A model generated the notes under the pieces. The model was given only the letters and a program-made list of their open reading frames with translations. It had not been told where the DNA came from and did not search any database. This document shows, piece by piece, positions 8,097 through 16,549 of a stretch of 64,000 bases of DNA (positions are counted from its first letter, which is position 1; each line of letters opens with the position of its first letter). Made by a program: the position numbers and the translations under genes. Origin of the DNA: a bacterium (GTDB lineage Bacteria > Spirochaetota > Leptospiria > Leptospirales > Leptonemataceae); the NCBI GenBank assembly GCA_024742665.1, contig JANSYA010000008.1:62001-126000 (forward strand), in the 5' to 3' direction.

Positions 8097-9320
8097 GTGT
8101 CGGATTATCTTTTTATTGACCGCCAGCACCAATTGGACCTGGCCCTGACTTCCCTGGCGAGCGTTGATTGCATGGGGGTCGACACAGAGTCCTCCGGCTA
8201 CTATACGTACTTTTCAGAGCTCTGCCTGATTCAAATCAGCGCCGGCGAGCAGCACTATATTATCGATACCCTGGCGGGTTTGAATCTGGACGGCCTGGGC
8301 CCGCTCTTTGCAGATCCCGGGATTACCAAAATCTTTCACGCGGCGGGCTCAGACATCGTCGAACTCAAACGCGATCTGAAATTCGATTTCGTGAACGTCT
8401 TCGATACGATGATCGCCTGTCGCATGCTCGGCCACGACTCCTGTTCATTGCTCAGTCTGGTAAAACACTATAAGAATATTGAGCTGGAAAAAAAAGAGCA
8501 GAAGTCCAACTGGAAGAAGCGTCCTTTGACTCGCTCGCAGCTCGACTATGCGAATCTCGATACGGTCTATCTGGAAGAGCTGATGCGCACGATGTCGGCG
8601 GAGCTGGCGGAGCTGAATCTAAGCGAAGAGATCCAGGAAGAATTCGACTGGATCGCTTCTCGCACCGGCCAGAACGTCGAGGATCCGGCGGAGCGGGATC
8701 TCGATCCCAACGGCTGGCTGCGCATTCGCGGAGCCATCGATCTGCCGCCTCAGCAGCGGGCGGTTGTAAAGATTTTATATGAAATCCGCGACCAGCGGGC
8801 GCGCAAAGAAAATCTGGCGGCCTTTCGTCTGGTGACCAACGACGCCCTGCTGCGTATCCTGCGTAAGAAACCGAAAAGCGTGCGCGACTTAGAACAGCTC
8901 CGGGCGATCAATCCGGTCATGCTGCGCAAAGACGGCGAACGCCTGCTCGAAGCGCTGCAGACAAGCGGCGAAATCACGGACGATCAATTACCGAAGCCGT
9001 CCGCCGAAGATAATCCCGAACTCCGGGCCCTGGTGCGGCGTCTGAAACGGTGGCGGGGCCGCGTCGCGGAATTCCGTGGCATGGATCCTTCGATGATTGT
9101 GACGAATAAGGCGCTGTTTAAGCTGGCCGAAGTCAAGCCGCGGGATTTATCTGAACTGAAAGAGCTGCAGCTTTTGACCGACTGGAAAGCCCGCAACTAC
9201 GGCGAGCATTTGCTGGGGATTGTGCACGGCACGTACAACGGCGAACTCCCGGAGAATCTGCCGCGTCTGCCCGAGCAGGTGCGCGAGGCGCGGATGGCGA
9301 AAACCGGCGCTCGTTCGTGA
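8097..9320 (+). CDS. rnd: Ribonuclease D
   Basis: The protein has 407 residues from a GTG start. The N-terminal DEDD-type 3'-5' exonuclease domain (about residues 1-170) shows 'GVDTESSGYY' with the Asp-x-Glu metal ligands, 'FHAAGSDI', and 'QLDYANLDTVYL' carrying the last Asp and the Tyr of DEDDy. Two HRDC-like helical regions follow, the first around 210-290 ('LYEIRDQRARKEN') and the second around 300-385 ('LKRWRGRVAEFRGMDPSMI'). RNase D trims 3' ends of tRNA and other stable RNAs in the cytoplasm. It stands alone between the convergent signal-peptidase homologue's upstream side and htrA. Confidence 0.93.
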   Translation: MSDYLFIDRQHQLDLALTSLASVDCMGVDTESSGYYTYFSELCLIQISAGEQHYIIDTLAGLNLDGLGPLFADPGITKIFHAAGSDIVELKRDLKFDFVNVFDTMIACRMLGHDSCSLLSLVKHYKNIELEKKEQKSNWKKRPLTRSQLDYANLDTVYLEELMRTMSAELAELNLSEEIQEEFDWIASRTGQNVEDPAERDLDPNGWLRIRGAIDLPPQQRAVVKILYEIRDQRARKENLAAFRLVTNDALLRILRKKPKSVRDLEQLRAINPVMLRKDGERLLEALQTSGEITDDQLPKPSAEDNPELRALVRRLKRWRGRVAEFRGMDPSMIVTNKALFKLAEVKPRDLSELKELQLLTDWKARNYGEHLLGIVHGTYNGELPENLPRLPEQVREARMAKTGARS

Positions 9321-9402
9321 GCTGTTCTGACGCGGCCGATCTGAGCGGTGCGCGGCAGCCGGCTGAAGCGGCAGCCCGGGGAATCGAGAAGATGCTCGTC
9401 CC

Positions 9403-9419
9403 GTTTTCAGACTGAAAAC
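9403..9419. other. Perfect 7-bp inverted repeat (GTTTTCA-GAC-TGAAAAC)
   Basis: It lies 83 bp after rnd and 79 bp before htrA. There is no T-run directly after it on either strand, so it is a weak terminator candidate. It could equally be an operator in the htrA leader, which continues AT-rich to the start codon. Confidence 0.4.
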
Positions 9420-9497
9420 TATTTGAAAAAACGCTTTGAAAACTTCGCCAAAATACCCTGAATGAAATATAGCACCCGATTTTGAGGAACGCGAACC

Positions 9498-10610
9498 ATG
9501 TCCCGAGAATTTAAGATTTCACGACTGACTCTGATCAACATCGTCCTGACGACTCTGCTGCTGGGCACATTCCTGAGCCCGATCTTTTACGGCGGCTTTA
9601 AGGGCGCATTCATATCGGACAATACGGCCGATGCCCAGCCCTTGACCGAATCCGAGCAGAGCGCCGCGCTGGCTCTCCAGCGTTCGTTTCAGAATATATA
9701 TAAAAAGGCGTCGCCCTCGGTGGTCTTCATCAAAACCAACGTATTAGTGCGTTCGGGCTACTGGCTCGACATTCAGCGCGGCCAGGAGCAAGCGGGTTCC
9801 GGATTCATCATCGATAAAGAGGGCTTCATCGTAACGAACAGCCACGTTGTGGCCGGCGCCCGTAAAATCGAAGTCATCTTTCACGACAACCGCGTGGCGA
9901 CCGCCAAGCTGGTCGGCCGCGACGAAGCGAGCGACGTGGCGCTGATTCAGGTCAGCGATACCGACGGCCTGGTGCCGGCGACCCTGGGCGATTCGGACGA
10001 TGTGGCGGTTGGTCAACTGGCCTTCGCTCTCGGCGCCCCCTTCGGCCTCGACCGGACTTTCACGGTCGGCAGTATTTCCGCCAAGCAGCGCAGCATCGAC
10101 AACTCGCGCTACTCTCGCATTCAAACCGACGCCTCGATCAACCCCGGCAACTCGGGCGGTCCTTTGCTGAACGTCTTCGGCGAAGTCGTCGGCATTAACC
10201 AATCGATCTATTCTACGAGTGGCGGCAACGTCGGCATTGGCTTTGCGATTCCGATCAACGAAGCCCGCAGCGTTATCTCTCAGCTGAAAACCGAAAAACG
10301 TGTGATTGGCAAGCCGACCCTCGGCGTGCAGATCGGCGTGCCGGCCGAGACCCTGCGTCAGGATCTGGGCCTGGGCGATAAAAAAGGCGTCGTCGTAATT
10401 CACGTGCTGCCCGGTTCGGCGGCCCAGGATGCGGGTCTGAAAGAATACGATTTCGTCGTGCAGGCGAACGGGCAGCCGGTCGGCGAACCCAAAGATTTGA
10501 TCTCGCAGGTCCAGGAAGTCGGGGTCGGCGGTTCGCTCAAACTCAAGGTGATTCGCAACGGCAAAGAGCTCGACCTTACGGCGAAGGTCGGCGAGACGCT
10601 TTCGGAATAA
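9498..10610 (+). CDS. HtrA/Deg-type trypsin-like serine protease with one PDZ domain
   Basis: The protein has 370 residues. An N-terminal signal-anchor (about residues 10-32) is followed by a trypsin-like domain with a complete triad: H116 in NSHVVAG, D146 in SDVALI and S219 in GNSGGPL. A single C-terminal PDZ domain (about 275-365) contains 'TLGVQIGV', 'VVIHVLPGSAAQDAGLKEYD' and 'GQPVGEPKDL'. One PDZ and a membrane anchor point to a DegS/HhoA-like arrangement rather than two-PDZ DegP. It would act in the periplasm in quality control or stress signalling. The ATG is preceded by TGAGGAACGCGAACC, an acceptable ribosome-binding site. Confidence 0.92.
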   Translation: MSREFKISRLTLINIVLTTLLLGTFLSPIFYGGFKGAFISDNTADAQPLTESEQSAALALQRSFQNIYKKASPSVVFIKTNVLVRSGYWLDIQRGQEQAGSGFIIDKEGFIVTNSHVVAGARKIEVIFHDNRVATAKLVGRDEASDVALIQVSDTDGLVPATLGDSDDVAVGQLAFALGAPFGLDRTFTVGSISAKQRSIDNSRYSRIQTDASINPGNSGGPLLNVFGEVVGINQSIYSTSGGNVGIGFAIPINEARSVISQLKTEKRVIGKPTLGVQIGVPAETLRQDLGLGDKKGVVVIHVLPGSAAQDAGLKEYDFVVQANGQPVGEPKDLISQVQEVGVGGSLKLKVIRNGKELDLTAKVGETLSE

Positions 10611-10693
10611 GATCGCTCAGGCGCCTTCGATTTCGTTCTCGGATCGCAGGCGCGTTGGTTCCACGATTCAGCGAATCGCACGCGAATACTTCT

Positions 10694-11488
10694 GTGTACA
10701 TTCTTGGCGTAGACATCGGCAATACGAATACCGTTTTCGGGCTCTTCAACGATTCCCGGGATCTGGAGATTCTACACGACTGGCGCACAGTCACGCGGCG
10801 CGATCGCACTTCGGACGAACTGGGAATCTATCTATTGGGATTTCTGGAATTCGCCGGAATCAAACCGGCCCAGGTCCAGACGGTCGTCTACTCTTCGGTC
10901 GTGCCTTCGTTCAGTCCGATCGTCGAGCATATGATTCGGCATTATTTCCAGACCGAACCCCTGCGAGTCGACCATACGCGCAATCTGCCCATTCGTTTGC
11001 GCTATCCACAGCCTCAGGAAATTGGCGCGGACCGCCTGGTGAACGCGTCGGCGGCGGCCCACATCTACGGCGGCAATATTATCTGCGTCGACCTGGGCAC
11101 AGCGACGACCTTCAGCGTGATTCGCGACGGCGAATTTATCGGCGGCAGCATCGCGCCGGGTCTGAAGATCTCGATTGAAACTCTCAGCAATCGCACGGCC
11201 CAGCTCCCGCCGATTGAATTCAAACGGCCGCCCGGGGGCGTCGTCGGCGAGTCGACCGTGCAGGCCCTGCAGAGCGGCTTTTTCTTTGGCTGGCTGGGCA
11301 TGCTGCGCGAGATCATTCAGACGATCCGCGAGGAACGGTCGGATCTGGAATACGAAGTGGTCGCAACGGGCGGTCTTTCCTCTCTGTTCCAAACCGAGGC
11401 CGAGGGATTGCTCGATCACGTCGATCCGCTGCTGACTCTGAAGGGGCTGAAGATTATATACCAGCACCAGCAGCCCCGAGGCTGTTGA
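10694..11488 (+). CDS. coaX: Type III pantothenate kinase
   Basis: CoaX phosphorylates pantothenate in the first step of coenzyme A synthesis; it is K+-dependent and not feedback-inhibited. The N-terminal ASKHA phosphate motif 'GVDIGNTNTVFGLF' begins four residues after the chosen GTG at 10694. Further motifs are 'GADRLVNASAAAH', 'CVDLGTATTFSVI', 'GGSIAPGLKIS' and 'VVATGGLSSLF'. An alternative TTG at 10655 would add 13 unconserved residues. No strong ribosome-binding site marks either start. The stop codon lies in a perfect hairpin. Confidence 0.93.
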   Translation: MYILGVDIGNTNTVFGLFNDSRDLEILHDWRTVTRRDRTSDELGIYLLGFLEFAGIKPAQVQTVVYSSVVPSFSPIVEHMIRHYFQTEPLRVDHTRNLPIRLRYPQPQEIGADRLVNASAAAHIYGGNIICVDLGTATTFSVIRDGEFIGGSIAPGLKISIETLSNRTAQLPPIEFKRPPGGVVGESTVQALQSGFFFGWLGMLREIIQTIREERSDLEYEVVATGGLSSLFQTEAEGLLDHVDPLLTLKGLKIIYQHQQPRGC

Positions 11489-11499
11489 AAAACAGCCTC
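11478..11499. other. Hairpin over the coaX stop codon with GAAA tetraloop
   Basis: GAGGCTGTT (11478-11486) pairs perfectly with AACAGCCTC (11491-11499) around a GAAA loop, a GNRA tetraloop. The flanks CCC and GGG extend it after one bulged A. The coaX TGA (11486-11488) sits at the stem-loop junction. No U-tract follows, so it is more likely an RNA-stabilising 3' structure or a Rho-type end than an intrinsic terminator. Confidence 0.6.
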
Positions 11500-11621
11500 A
11501 GGGCGGACTCGGCCGATCGGGCGTAGAAAAAGGGTTAACACCGCAGCCCGTCTCAGGATCTCTGTCATTGCGTTTGCTCCCACTGGAAAGCAAGCAGCGA
11601 GAAAACGGAATCCCGTAAACT

Positions 11622-12008
11622 GTGGCCTATCACCTTGTAAACTGGGGCATGACCCTCGCGCTGGCTCTGTATTTGGCCGGATTTTATTTTCGACGGCGGG
11701 ATCTGGCGAAGCATCGCGTGCTGATGAGCGCCGGCGTGATCGTAACGCTGGCCTCGGCGGTGGCTTTGATTTTCGCCGTACACGTCATGCACGGCGGCGA
11801 TCGCGAAGCGGCGGGATTTCTTGCGGCGGCCGACGAGTGGGTGATCCTTACGCACCGCGCGGTTGCGAGCGTTACTTTTCTGGCCATGTTCGTGATGGTC
11901 TGGTCCGGTGCGACGCGGCGACGGAAGATTCATGTGAATACGGCCCGGTTCTTTTTGCCGGCCTTTATCTTCGTTTATATTTCAGGACTTTTTATTTTCA
12001 CCAATTGA
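11622..12008 (+). CDS. DUF420-like small membrane protein
   Basis: This is a 128-residue protein with four predicted membrane helices, read from a GTG. Features shared with DUF420 proteins are a basic-His pair after helix 1 (AKHRVLM), a His in the periplasmic turn (AVHVMHGG), 'ILTHRAVASV' before helix 3, and 'RRRKIHVNTARFFLPAFIFVYISG' around the last loop. DUF420 members are often found near haem-copper oxidase assembly genes; none is present here. The function is unknown to me. It sits between coaX and the transketolase subunit with the same orientation. Confidence 0.6.
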   Translation: MAYHLVNWGMTLALALYLAGFYFRRRDLAKHRVLMSAGVIVTLASAVALIFAVHVMHGGDREAAGFLAAADEWVILTHRAVASVTFLAMFVMVWSGATRRRKIHVNTARFFLPAFIFVYISGLFIFTN

Positions 12009-12065
12009 TTCGCGCGGCCTGCGAAAGTCGCAGGAGCGGGAATCGGAACAGCTCAGAGGTTCGCA

Positions 12066-12914
12066 ATGGCCAAATCCAAAACGAAAAAATATACGGACGC
12101 GGAAATCGCGGAAGAAGCCCGCGGCATTCGCCAGATGATCGTGCGCATGGTGCACGCGGCGAAGTCCGGCCATCCCGGAGGCTCTCTGGGCCTGGCGGAT
12201 ATTTTCGCGACGCTGTACTTCGACGTGCTGCGCTATGATCCGAAAAAGCCGCAGTGGCCGGAGCGAGATCGACTGTTGCTTTCGAACGGACACGTTTCGC
12301 CCATCCGCTACGCGGCCATGCACGCCGCCGGATTTTTCGGCAAACAGGACCCGCTGAGCTTTCGCCAGCTTGGCTCTCCCTTTCAGGGGCATCCGTCGAC
12401 GCGCTATTTACCGGAAGTGGAAAACGCGAGCGGCTCGCTGGGGCAGGGGCTTTCGAATGCAACCGGCCTGGCGCTGGGCTCGCGCTTTCAAAAGAAAAAG
12501 TACCGTGTCTTCTGCTGTATTTCCGACGGCGAGTGCGGCGAGGGCATGACCTGGGAAGCGGCGACCTCCGCGGCGCATCACAAGGCTCCGCTAATCGCTT
12601 TCATGGATTTTAACGGCATTCAAATCGACGGCAAAACCAAAGACGTTTGCGATCTTGGCGATCTGGGCGCAAAATTCGCGAGCTTCGGCTGGCGCGTAAC
12701 CAGCGCGGACGGCCACGATATCGGCGCGATTCGCAAGGCGTTCCACGACGCCATCGCGCAGCAGGATCAAAATCCGGACGTCGGTCCGCAGATGATCGTC
12801 TTTCATACCATACTCGGGAAAGGCGTTTCGTACATGGAAGACCAGCCGGGCTGGCACGGCAAAGCGCCGAACGACGAACAGGCCGCACAGGCTCTGAAAG
12901 AACTCGGCGCCTGA
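12066..12914 (+). CDS. Transketolase, N-terminal (TPP-binding) subunit
   Basis: These 282 residues correspond to the first domain of transketolase. Seen are '[12 protein letters not shown]', '[10 protein letters not shown]', '[12 protein letters not shown]' and the TPP/metal motif '[13 protein letters not shown]', with 'DFNGIQIDG' supplying the usual Asn. In split transketolases this subunit pairs with a separately encoded C-terminal (pyrimidine-binding) subunit, usually the next gene. Here the next gene is an unrelated membrane protein, and no other gene in the window fits the partner. The first motif position is Ser rather than the usual Gly (GDGE). AGAGG lies nine bases before the ATG. Confidence 0.9.
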   Translation: MAKSKTKKYTDAEIAEEARGIRQMIVRMVHAAKSGHPGGSLGLADIFATLYFDVLRYDPKKPQWPERDRLLLSNGHVSPIRYAAMHAAGFFGKQDPLSFRQLGSPFQGHPSTRYLPEVENASGSLGQGLSNATGLALGSRFQKKKYRVFCCISDGECGEGMTWEAATSAAHHKAPLIAFMDFNGIQIDGKTKDVCDLGDLGAKFASFGWRVTSADGHDIGAIRKAFHDAIAQQDQNPDVGPQMIVFHTILGKGVSYMEDQPGWHGKAPNDEQAAQALKELGA

Positions 12915-12929
12915 TTCGCTTTCCGGTCC

Positions 12930-14492
12930 ATGCAGCCGGCGACCGCTAACGATTCCGGGCGGCCTTCCGCTCAGCAGGCCCTTCGCGTGCATCGAATCAA
13001 AAAAATTATGCCGCGCCTGAGTCTTGCGGCGCTGGCGTGTTCCGCAGCAGCCACCCTCGCGCTGATTTTTATTGCGCCGATCTTAGAGGATCGGCCGCTC
13101 TTCGTTGCGGGCTGGCTGGTGGCGGTGACTCTACTCTGGTTGGCGGGCGTCGCCTGCCTGGACTATCACGGATTGCCGGAGGCGGGCGATTCGGATTTCG
13201 CCGCCCCGGGCCGCGGACCGCTGGCTTTGATACTGGCCGCCTTCGTACTGGCGGCTTTCGTTTTCGCGCCGGTGTATTTTTCCGACGACAGCGTGCGGCA
13301 TATCCACGATGGATTCTATCTGCTGCAGGGCGTTGACGTGTATACGACGCCGCCGAAGAGCCTGCCGCCCTTTCTGGATCGCCTGCCCAATCACCCAGAC
13401 GTGGGCACGATCTATCTGCCTTTCACCCAGCTACAGGCGGTGGTCGGCGCCGCGCTGCATCCGCGCTACGGCTTTCTGGCGGTGTACTATAGCGTGATTT
13501 TCGCGCTGCTCGGACTGGTCTGGTCGCGACTGCGGTTTGGTCGCGAACGAAGCATCGCGCTTGCGTTTATTTTTTCGCCTGCATTTTTGATTCCGCTTGC
13601 GGCCCGCCACGCGGACGTGCAGGGTCTACTGTTGGTCGCGGCCGCGGTGGCGCTCCTGCGGACTGGCGATCATGCGGAATCTCAGACCAATCATGACGAC
13701 GCCCGCCCGCCTGGGCTACGGCGCGACGGGATTTTCGGGCGGCACGCTCTGGCCGCAGGCTTGCTCGCGCTGGCCGCCGGTTTGAAACCCGAGGGTTTGC
13801 TGTGGGCCGGCACGGTCGGTCTGTATGTTTTCGTTCTTTGCGTTAACGATTCTTTTTCACCGGCCCGTCGGCGAGGGCTGTATGGCTTTATCGTTGGTGG
13901 GGCTGTGACGGGCGGGGGACTCGCTCTCTTCGCCTGGATGGTTCTATTTCCTACCCCGGATGCGTGGCAGAGCTTTATGCGCACGGTCGCTCTGTTTACC
14001 GATTGGTTCGCCGCGTACAATCCGATCCTGCACGCGCGCGAAACTCTGTATCCCGATGTGGAACGTCCGGCGCTGCTCGGAATCTATCGCCGGGAGGTGT
14101 TGCTGCTTGCGCTGCTGTGGTTTCTATTGCCGATGCATCGTTTTCTACGCGGCGTGCACGGACAGGCGGGGGCGGCGCAGTTCTTAATCGGCCGACTGCT
14201 GGTGGCGCTGCTGACGGCTTCGATCCTTTCGAAAGGCGTCTGGCATCCCTGGTACTTCTTATGGCTCCTGCCGGCTCTGTGGCTGACCGGTCGGCGCAGG
14301 GGCGCTATGTTTCTGGCGGGCGCTTTGCCGCTCTTCTATTTGCCGGTGATCTTTTTGCGCGCCACCGGCGAGTGGTGGATGCCGGTATTTTACGGAGGCG
14401 TTCTTGCGTACGCCGCGCTGTTTTTCGTCTGGTGGATCTGCGCTTACAAATTTTTCACGAATCCTGCGGAAAAGTTGCGGTCGGTATTCTGA
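12930..14492 (+). CDS. Polytopic membrane protein, GT-C/GT87-like glycosyltransferase
   Basis: The protein has 520 residues with about ten to twelve hydrophobic segments. A short loop after the second segment carries 'FSDDSVRHIHDGFYLLQGVDVY', an acidic first-loop motif typical of GT-C enzymes that use polyprenyl-phosphate sugars. 'LAAGLKPEGLL' and 'WHPWYFLWLLP' resemble the GT87 (DUF2029) mannosyltransferase group. It probably adds a sugar to an envelope glycan on the outer face of the inner membrane. The sugar and acceptor are unknown. The ATG at 12930 is 15 bp after the transketolase stop; an internal ATG at 13008 would start nearer the first membrane helix. Confidence 0.65.
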   Translation: MQPATANDSGRPSAQQALRVHRIKKIMPRLSLAALACSAAATLALIFIAPILEDRPLFVAGWLVAVTLLWLAGVACLDYHGLPEAGDSDFAAPGRGPLALILAAFVLAAFVFAPVYFSDDSVRHIHDGFYLLQGVDVYTTPPKSLPPFLDRLPNHPDVGTIYLPFTQLQAVVGAALHPRYGFLAVYYSVIFALLGLVWSRLRFGRERSIALAFIFSPAFLIPLAARHADVQGLLLVAAAVALLRTGDHAESQTNHDDARPPGLRRDGIFGRHALAAGLLALAAGLKPEGLLWAGTVGLYVFVLCVNDSFSPARRRGLYGFIVGGAVTGGGLALFAWMVLFPTPDAWQSFMRTVALFTDWFAAYNPILHARETLYPDVERPALLGIYRREVLLLALLWFLLPMHRFLRGVHGQAGAAQFLIGRLLVALLTASILSKGVWHPWYFLWLLPALWLTGRRRGAMFLAGALPLFYLPVIFLRATGEWWMPVFYGGVLAYAALFFVWWICAYKFFTNPAEKLRSVF

Positions 14493-14549
14493 GCCGCCGG
14501 CCAGGAGGGCCTTTCCCGGCCAAATTTTGGCAGGGTTCTGGTTGACAAA

Positions 14550-15485
14550 ATGTCGGAGACTGCATTCCTTTCAGGTATGGCTCCAGATGAGGCGCGCAAA
14601 TCTGAGCAACCGTCAGACCGCAGTCAGGAAATCGATTTCCTGCTGAGCTGCCTCGTCGATACGGAAGGCCCCGAATCCCGCCAGGTCGTGCTCGAACGCC
14701 TGCTGGAACTGATGCCTGTCGGCCATCATCCTTCGCTGTACGTCGAATCCGTGTCTGATCCGCGATCACGCATGGTTTTGCGCGATCGCTACCAGCGCTT
14801 TTTAAACGAACTCAAATTACGCCACGACTTGAAAAAGTTAATGGAAGCCGGTCCCGGCGGCGAACTGAATCTGGAGCTGGGTAGCTTTCTGATTTCGCGG
14901 CTGGGCGAAGAGCAGTCGATCACTCCCGAAGACTTCGCCGACGAACTGGATCGCATCGCCATGCCCTTGCGCAATCTGCTGAACGTGATTCCGGATCACG
15001 AATATGAAGAGCGCATCGGCGCCTTTCGCCGCTATCTGTTTTCAGAGAAGGGCTTTCGCGGAAATACGGAAAACTATTACGATCCACGGAATTCCTTTCT
15101 GACCCAGGTGCTCGAATCCCGCAGTGGAATTCCGGTTTCGCTTTCGGTGCTGTGTTTGTTGATCGCGCGACGCGTGGGTTTGCCGCTCCAGGGCGTGAAT
15201 TTACCGGGCCACTTTATTCTGAAGTACCAGGCCGGCGATTATCTGATCTATATGGATCCCTTTAATGACGGGAATTTGCTGACGGAAGAAGACTGTTTGA
15301 ATTTTCTGGTACGGCAGGGGCTGGAGCCCACGGTCGCCTACCTGGCTCGCGCCAGTTCGCTGACGATCTTAAAACGAATGTATCGCAATCTTATCAATTA
15401 TCATTCCGCGATTGGAAACGTGCGCATGGAAAAAATTCTGCGCCAGCACTTCTCGATCCTGGAAAACCATTCCATTCGCTCGTAA
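14550..15485 (+). CDS. SirB1/transglutaminase-like family protein
   Basis: The protein has 311 residues. The second half matches the SirB1 (transglutaminase-like) family: 'YYDPRNSFLTQVLESRSGIPVSLSVL', 'ARRVGLPLQGVNLPGHFILKY' and 'YMDPFNDGNLLTEEDC'. The family keeps a His and an Asp of the papain-like fold but usually has Ser where active transglutaminases have Cys, as here (GIPVSLSV). It is therefore probably not a classic transglutaminase, and its role is unresolved. The stop is followed one base later by the ATG of the polyprenyl synthase gene, indicating a coupled operon. Confidence 0.8.
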   Translation: MSETAFLSGMAPDEARKSEQPSDRSQEIDFLLSCLVDTEGPESRQVVLERLLELMPVGHHPSLYVESVSDPRSRMVLRDRYQRFLNELKLRHDLKKLMEAGPGGELNLELGSFLISRLGEEQSITPEDFADELDRIAMPLRNLLNVIPDHEYEERIGAFRRYLFSEKGFRGNTENYYDPRNSFLTQVLESRSGIPVSLSVLCLLIARRVGLPLQGVNLPGHFILKYQAGDYLIYMDPFNDGNLLTEEDCLNFLVRQGLEPTVAYLARASSLTILKRMYRNLINYHSAIGNVRMEKILRQHFSILENHSIRS

Positions 15486-15486
15486 T

Positions 15487-16482
15487 ATGCCGGGGCCAAT
15501 CAGCAGGGCGGTTCTCGTCAATCGATTCAATACGAAACTGGGCCGGATCATCGGCGGGCCCGAGCTTCCGATTCTGAAAAAGATCAAGCAGTTCGTAATC
15601 AAAAGCGGCGGCAAGCGCATCCGTCCGATCACCCACTATTATTTTAGCGGCATCCTCGAATATGAAGGCCGGGAGTGGGAAGACGTCGGCGCCATCGGCG
15701 AACTGATCCACGCCGCGAGCCTGCTGCACGACGACGTCGTCGACGAATCGAATATGCGTCGCGGCAAACCGTCGGTCAACGCTCTGCACGGCAATAAGAC
15801 CGCAGTGCTTTCCGGCGACTATTTACTGGCCGCGGGTCTGGATCATTTGCGGACCCTCGAACGCTCTACGGATCTGCTGGGCGTCTTCACGCGCGTGATT
15901 CGCATGTTATCGGTCGGCGAGCTGCTGCAGATGGAATGGGAGCGCGAATTCAAACTCGCGCCGAAAATTTACGATCGTATTATTCTGGGCAAGACCGGCT
16001 CGCTCTTCGGGGCCATGTCGGAAGGCGCCTACGTGCTGGCGACGCCTCCCGGCCAGGCCGTAGACCAGGAGCAGGCACGGCGCTATCGGGAATTCGGCGA
16101 GCGCATGGGACGCCTGTTTCAGGTCCGCGACGACTATCTGGATTATTTTGGCGACGCCAAAACGAACGGCAAAGAGCTCTACCAGGATTTTCGCCGGGGT
16201 CTGATCACCCATCCGATCATCGTTTTGCGTTCCATGGTCGACGCCCGCAGCCGCAAAACCCTGGCGGGTCTCTGGAAGGACGATGGTCTGCGCGGGGCCC
16301 CGGAGGGCCTCGAACGCTTCTTAACGATTGCAGGCGATAGCAAGATTCAGACGCGCCTGGCCCGGGAAATTGAAGAGGAAGTTCATGGTCTGATGCATTT
16401 TGTGCGCAGCCATCCCGAATCGCAGTACCGGGAAAAGATCCTGGAACACCTGACGACTCTGCTCGTGCCCCAGCTGGTGTGA
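15487..16482 (+). CDS. Polyprenyl diphosphate synthase (trans-isoprenyl type)
   Basis: The enzyme has 331 residues. The first aspartate-rich motif is HDDVVDE (D82, D83, D86) and the second is DDYLDYF (D215, D216, D219). 'GGKRIRP' supplies the IPP-binding basic residues. These features define chain-elongating prenyltransferases making C40-C45 diphosphates for quinones. It consumes IPP and DMAPP derived from the IspG pathway. The ATG at 15487 directly follows the preceding stop; a longer frame from 15412 overlaps the upstream gene and lacks homology. Chain length cannot be read with confidence from the residues before the first motif (HAASLL). Confidence 0.93.
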   Translation: MPGPISRAVLVNRFNTKLGRIIGGPELPILKKIKQFVIKSGGKRIRPITHYYFSGILEYEGREWEDVGAIGELIHAASLLHDDVVDESNMRRGKPSVNALHGNKTAVLSGDYLLAAGLDHLRTLERSTDLLGVFTRVIRMLSVGELLQMEWEREFKLAPKIYDRIILGKTGSLFGAMSEGAYVLATPPGQAVDQEQARRYREFGERMGRLFQVRDDYLDYFGDAKTNGKELYQDFRRGLITHPIIVLRSMVDARSRKTLAGLWKDDGLRGAPEGLERFLTIAGDSKIQTRLAREIEEEVHGLMHFVRSHPESQYREKILEHLTTLLVPQLV

Positions 16483-16549
16483 GTGTCGGCGCCGCCCGAC
16501 TGTCCGATTCTCTGCTTTACATCTTTCGTACGACAAAAAACGCTGTCGC

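Noticed and set aside
9321..9497. A confident promoter for htrA
   Set aside because: TTGAAA-like hexamers occur twice, but none has a good -10 at 16-18 bp, so no single promoter can be supported.
12930..14492. The missing transketolase C-terminal half as the next gene
   Set aside because: The protein is a hydrophobic polytopic membrane protein with no TPP-pyrimidine domain.
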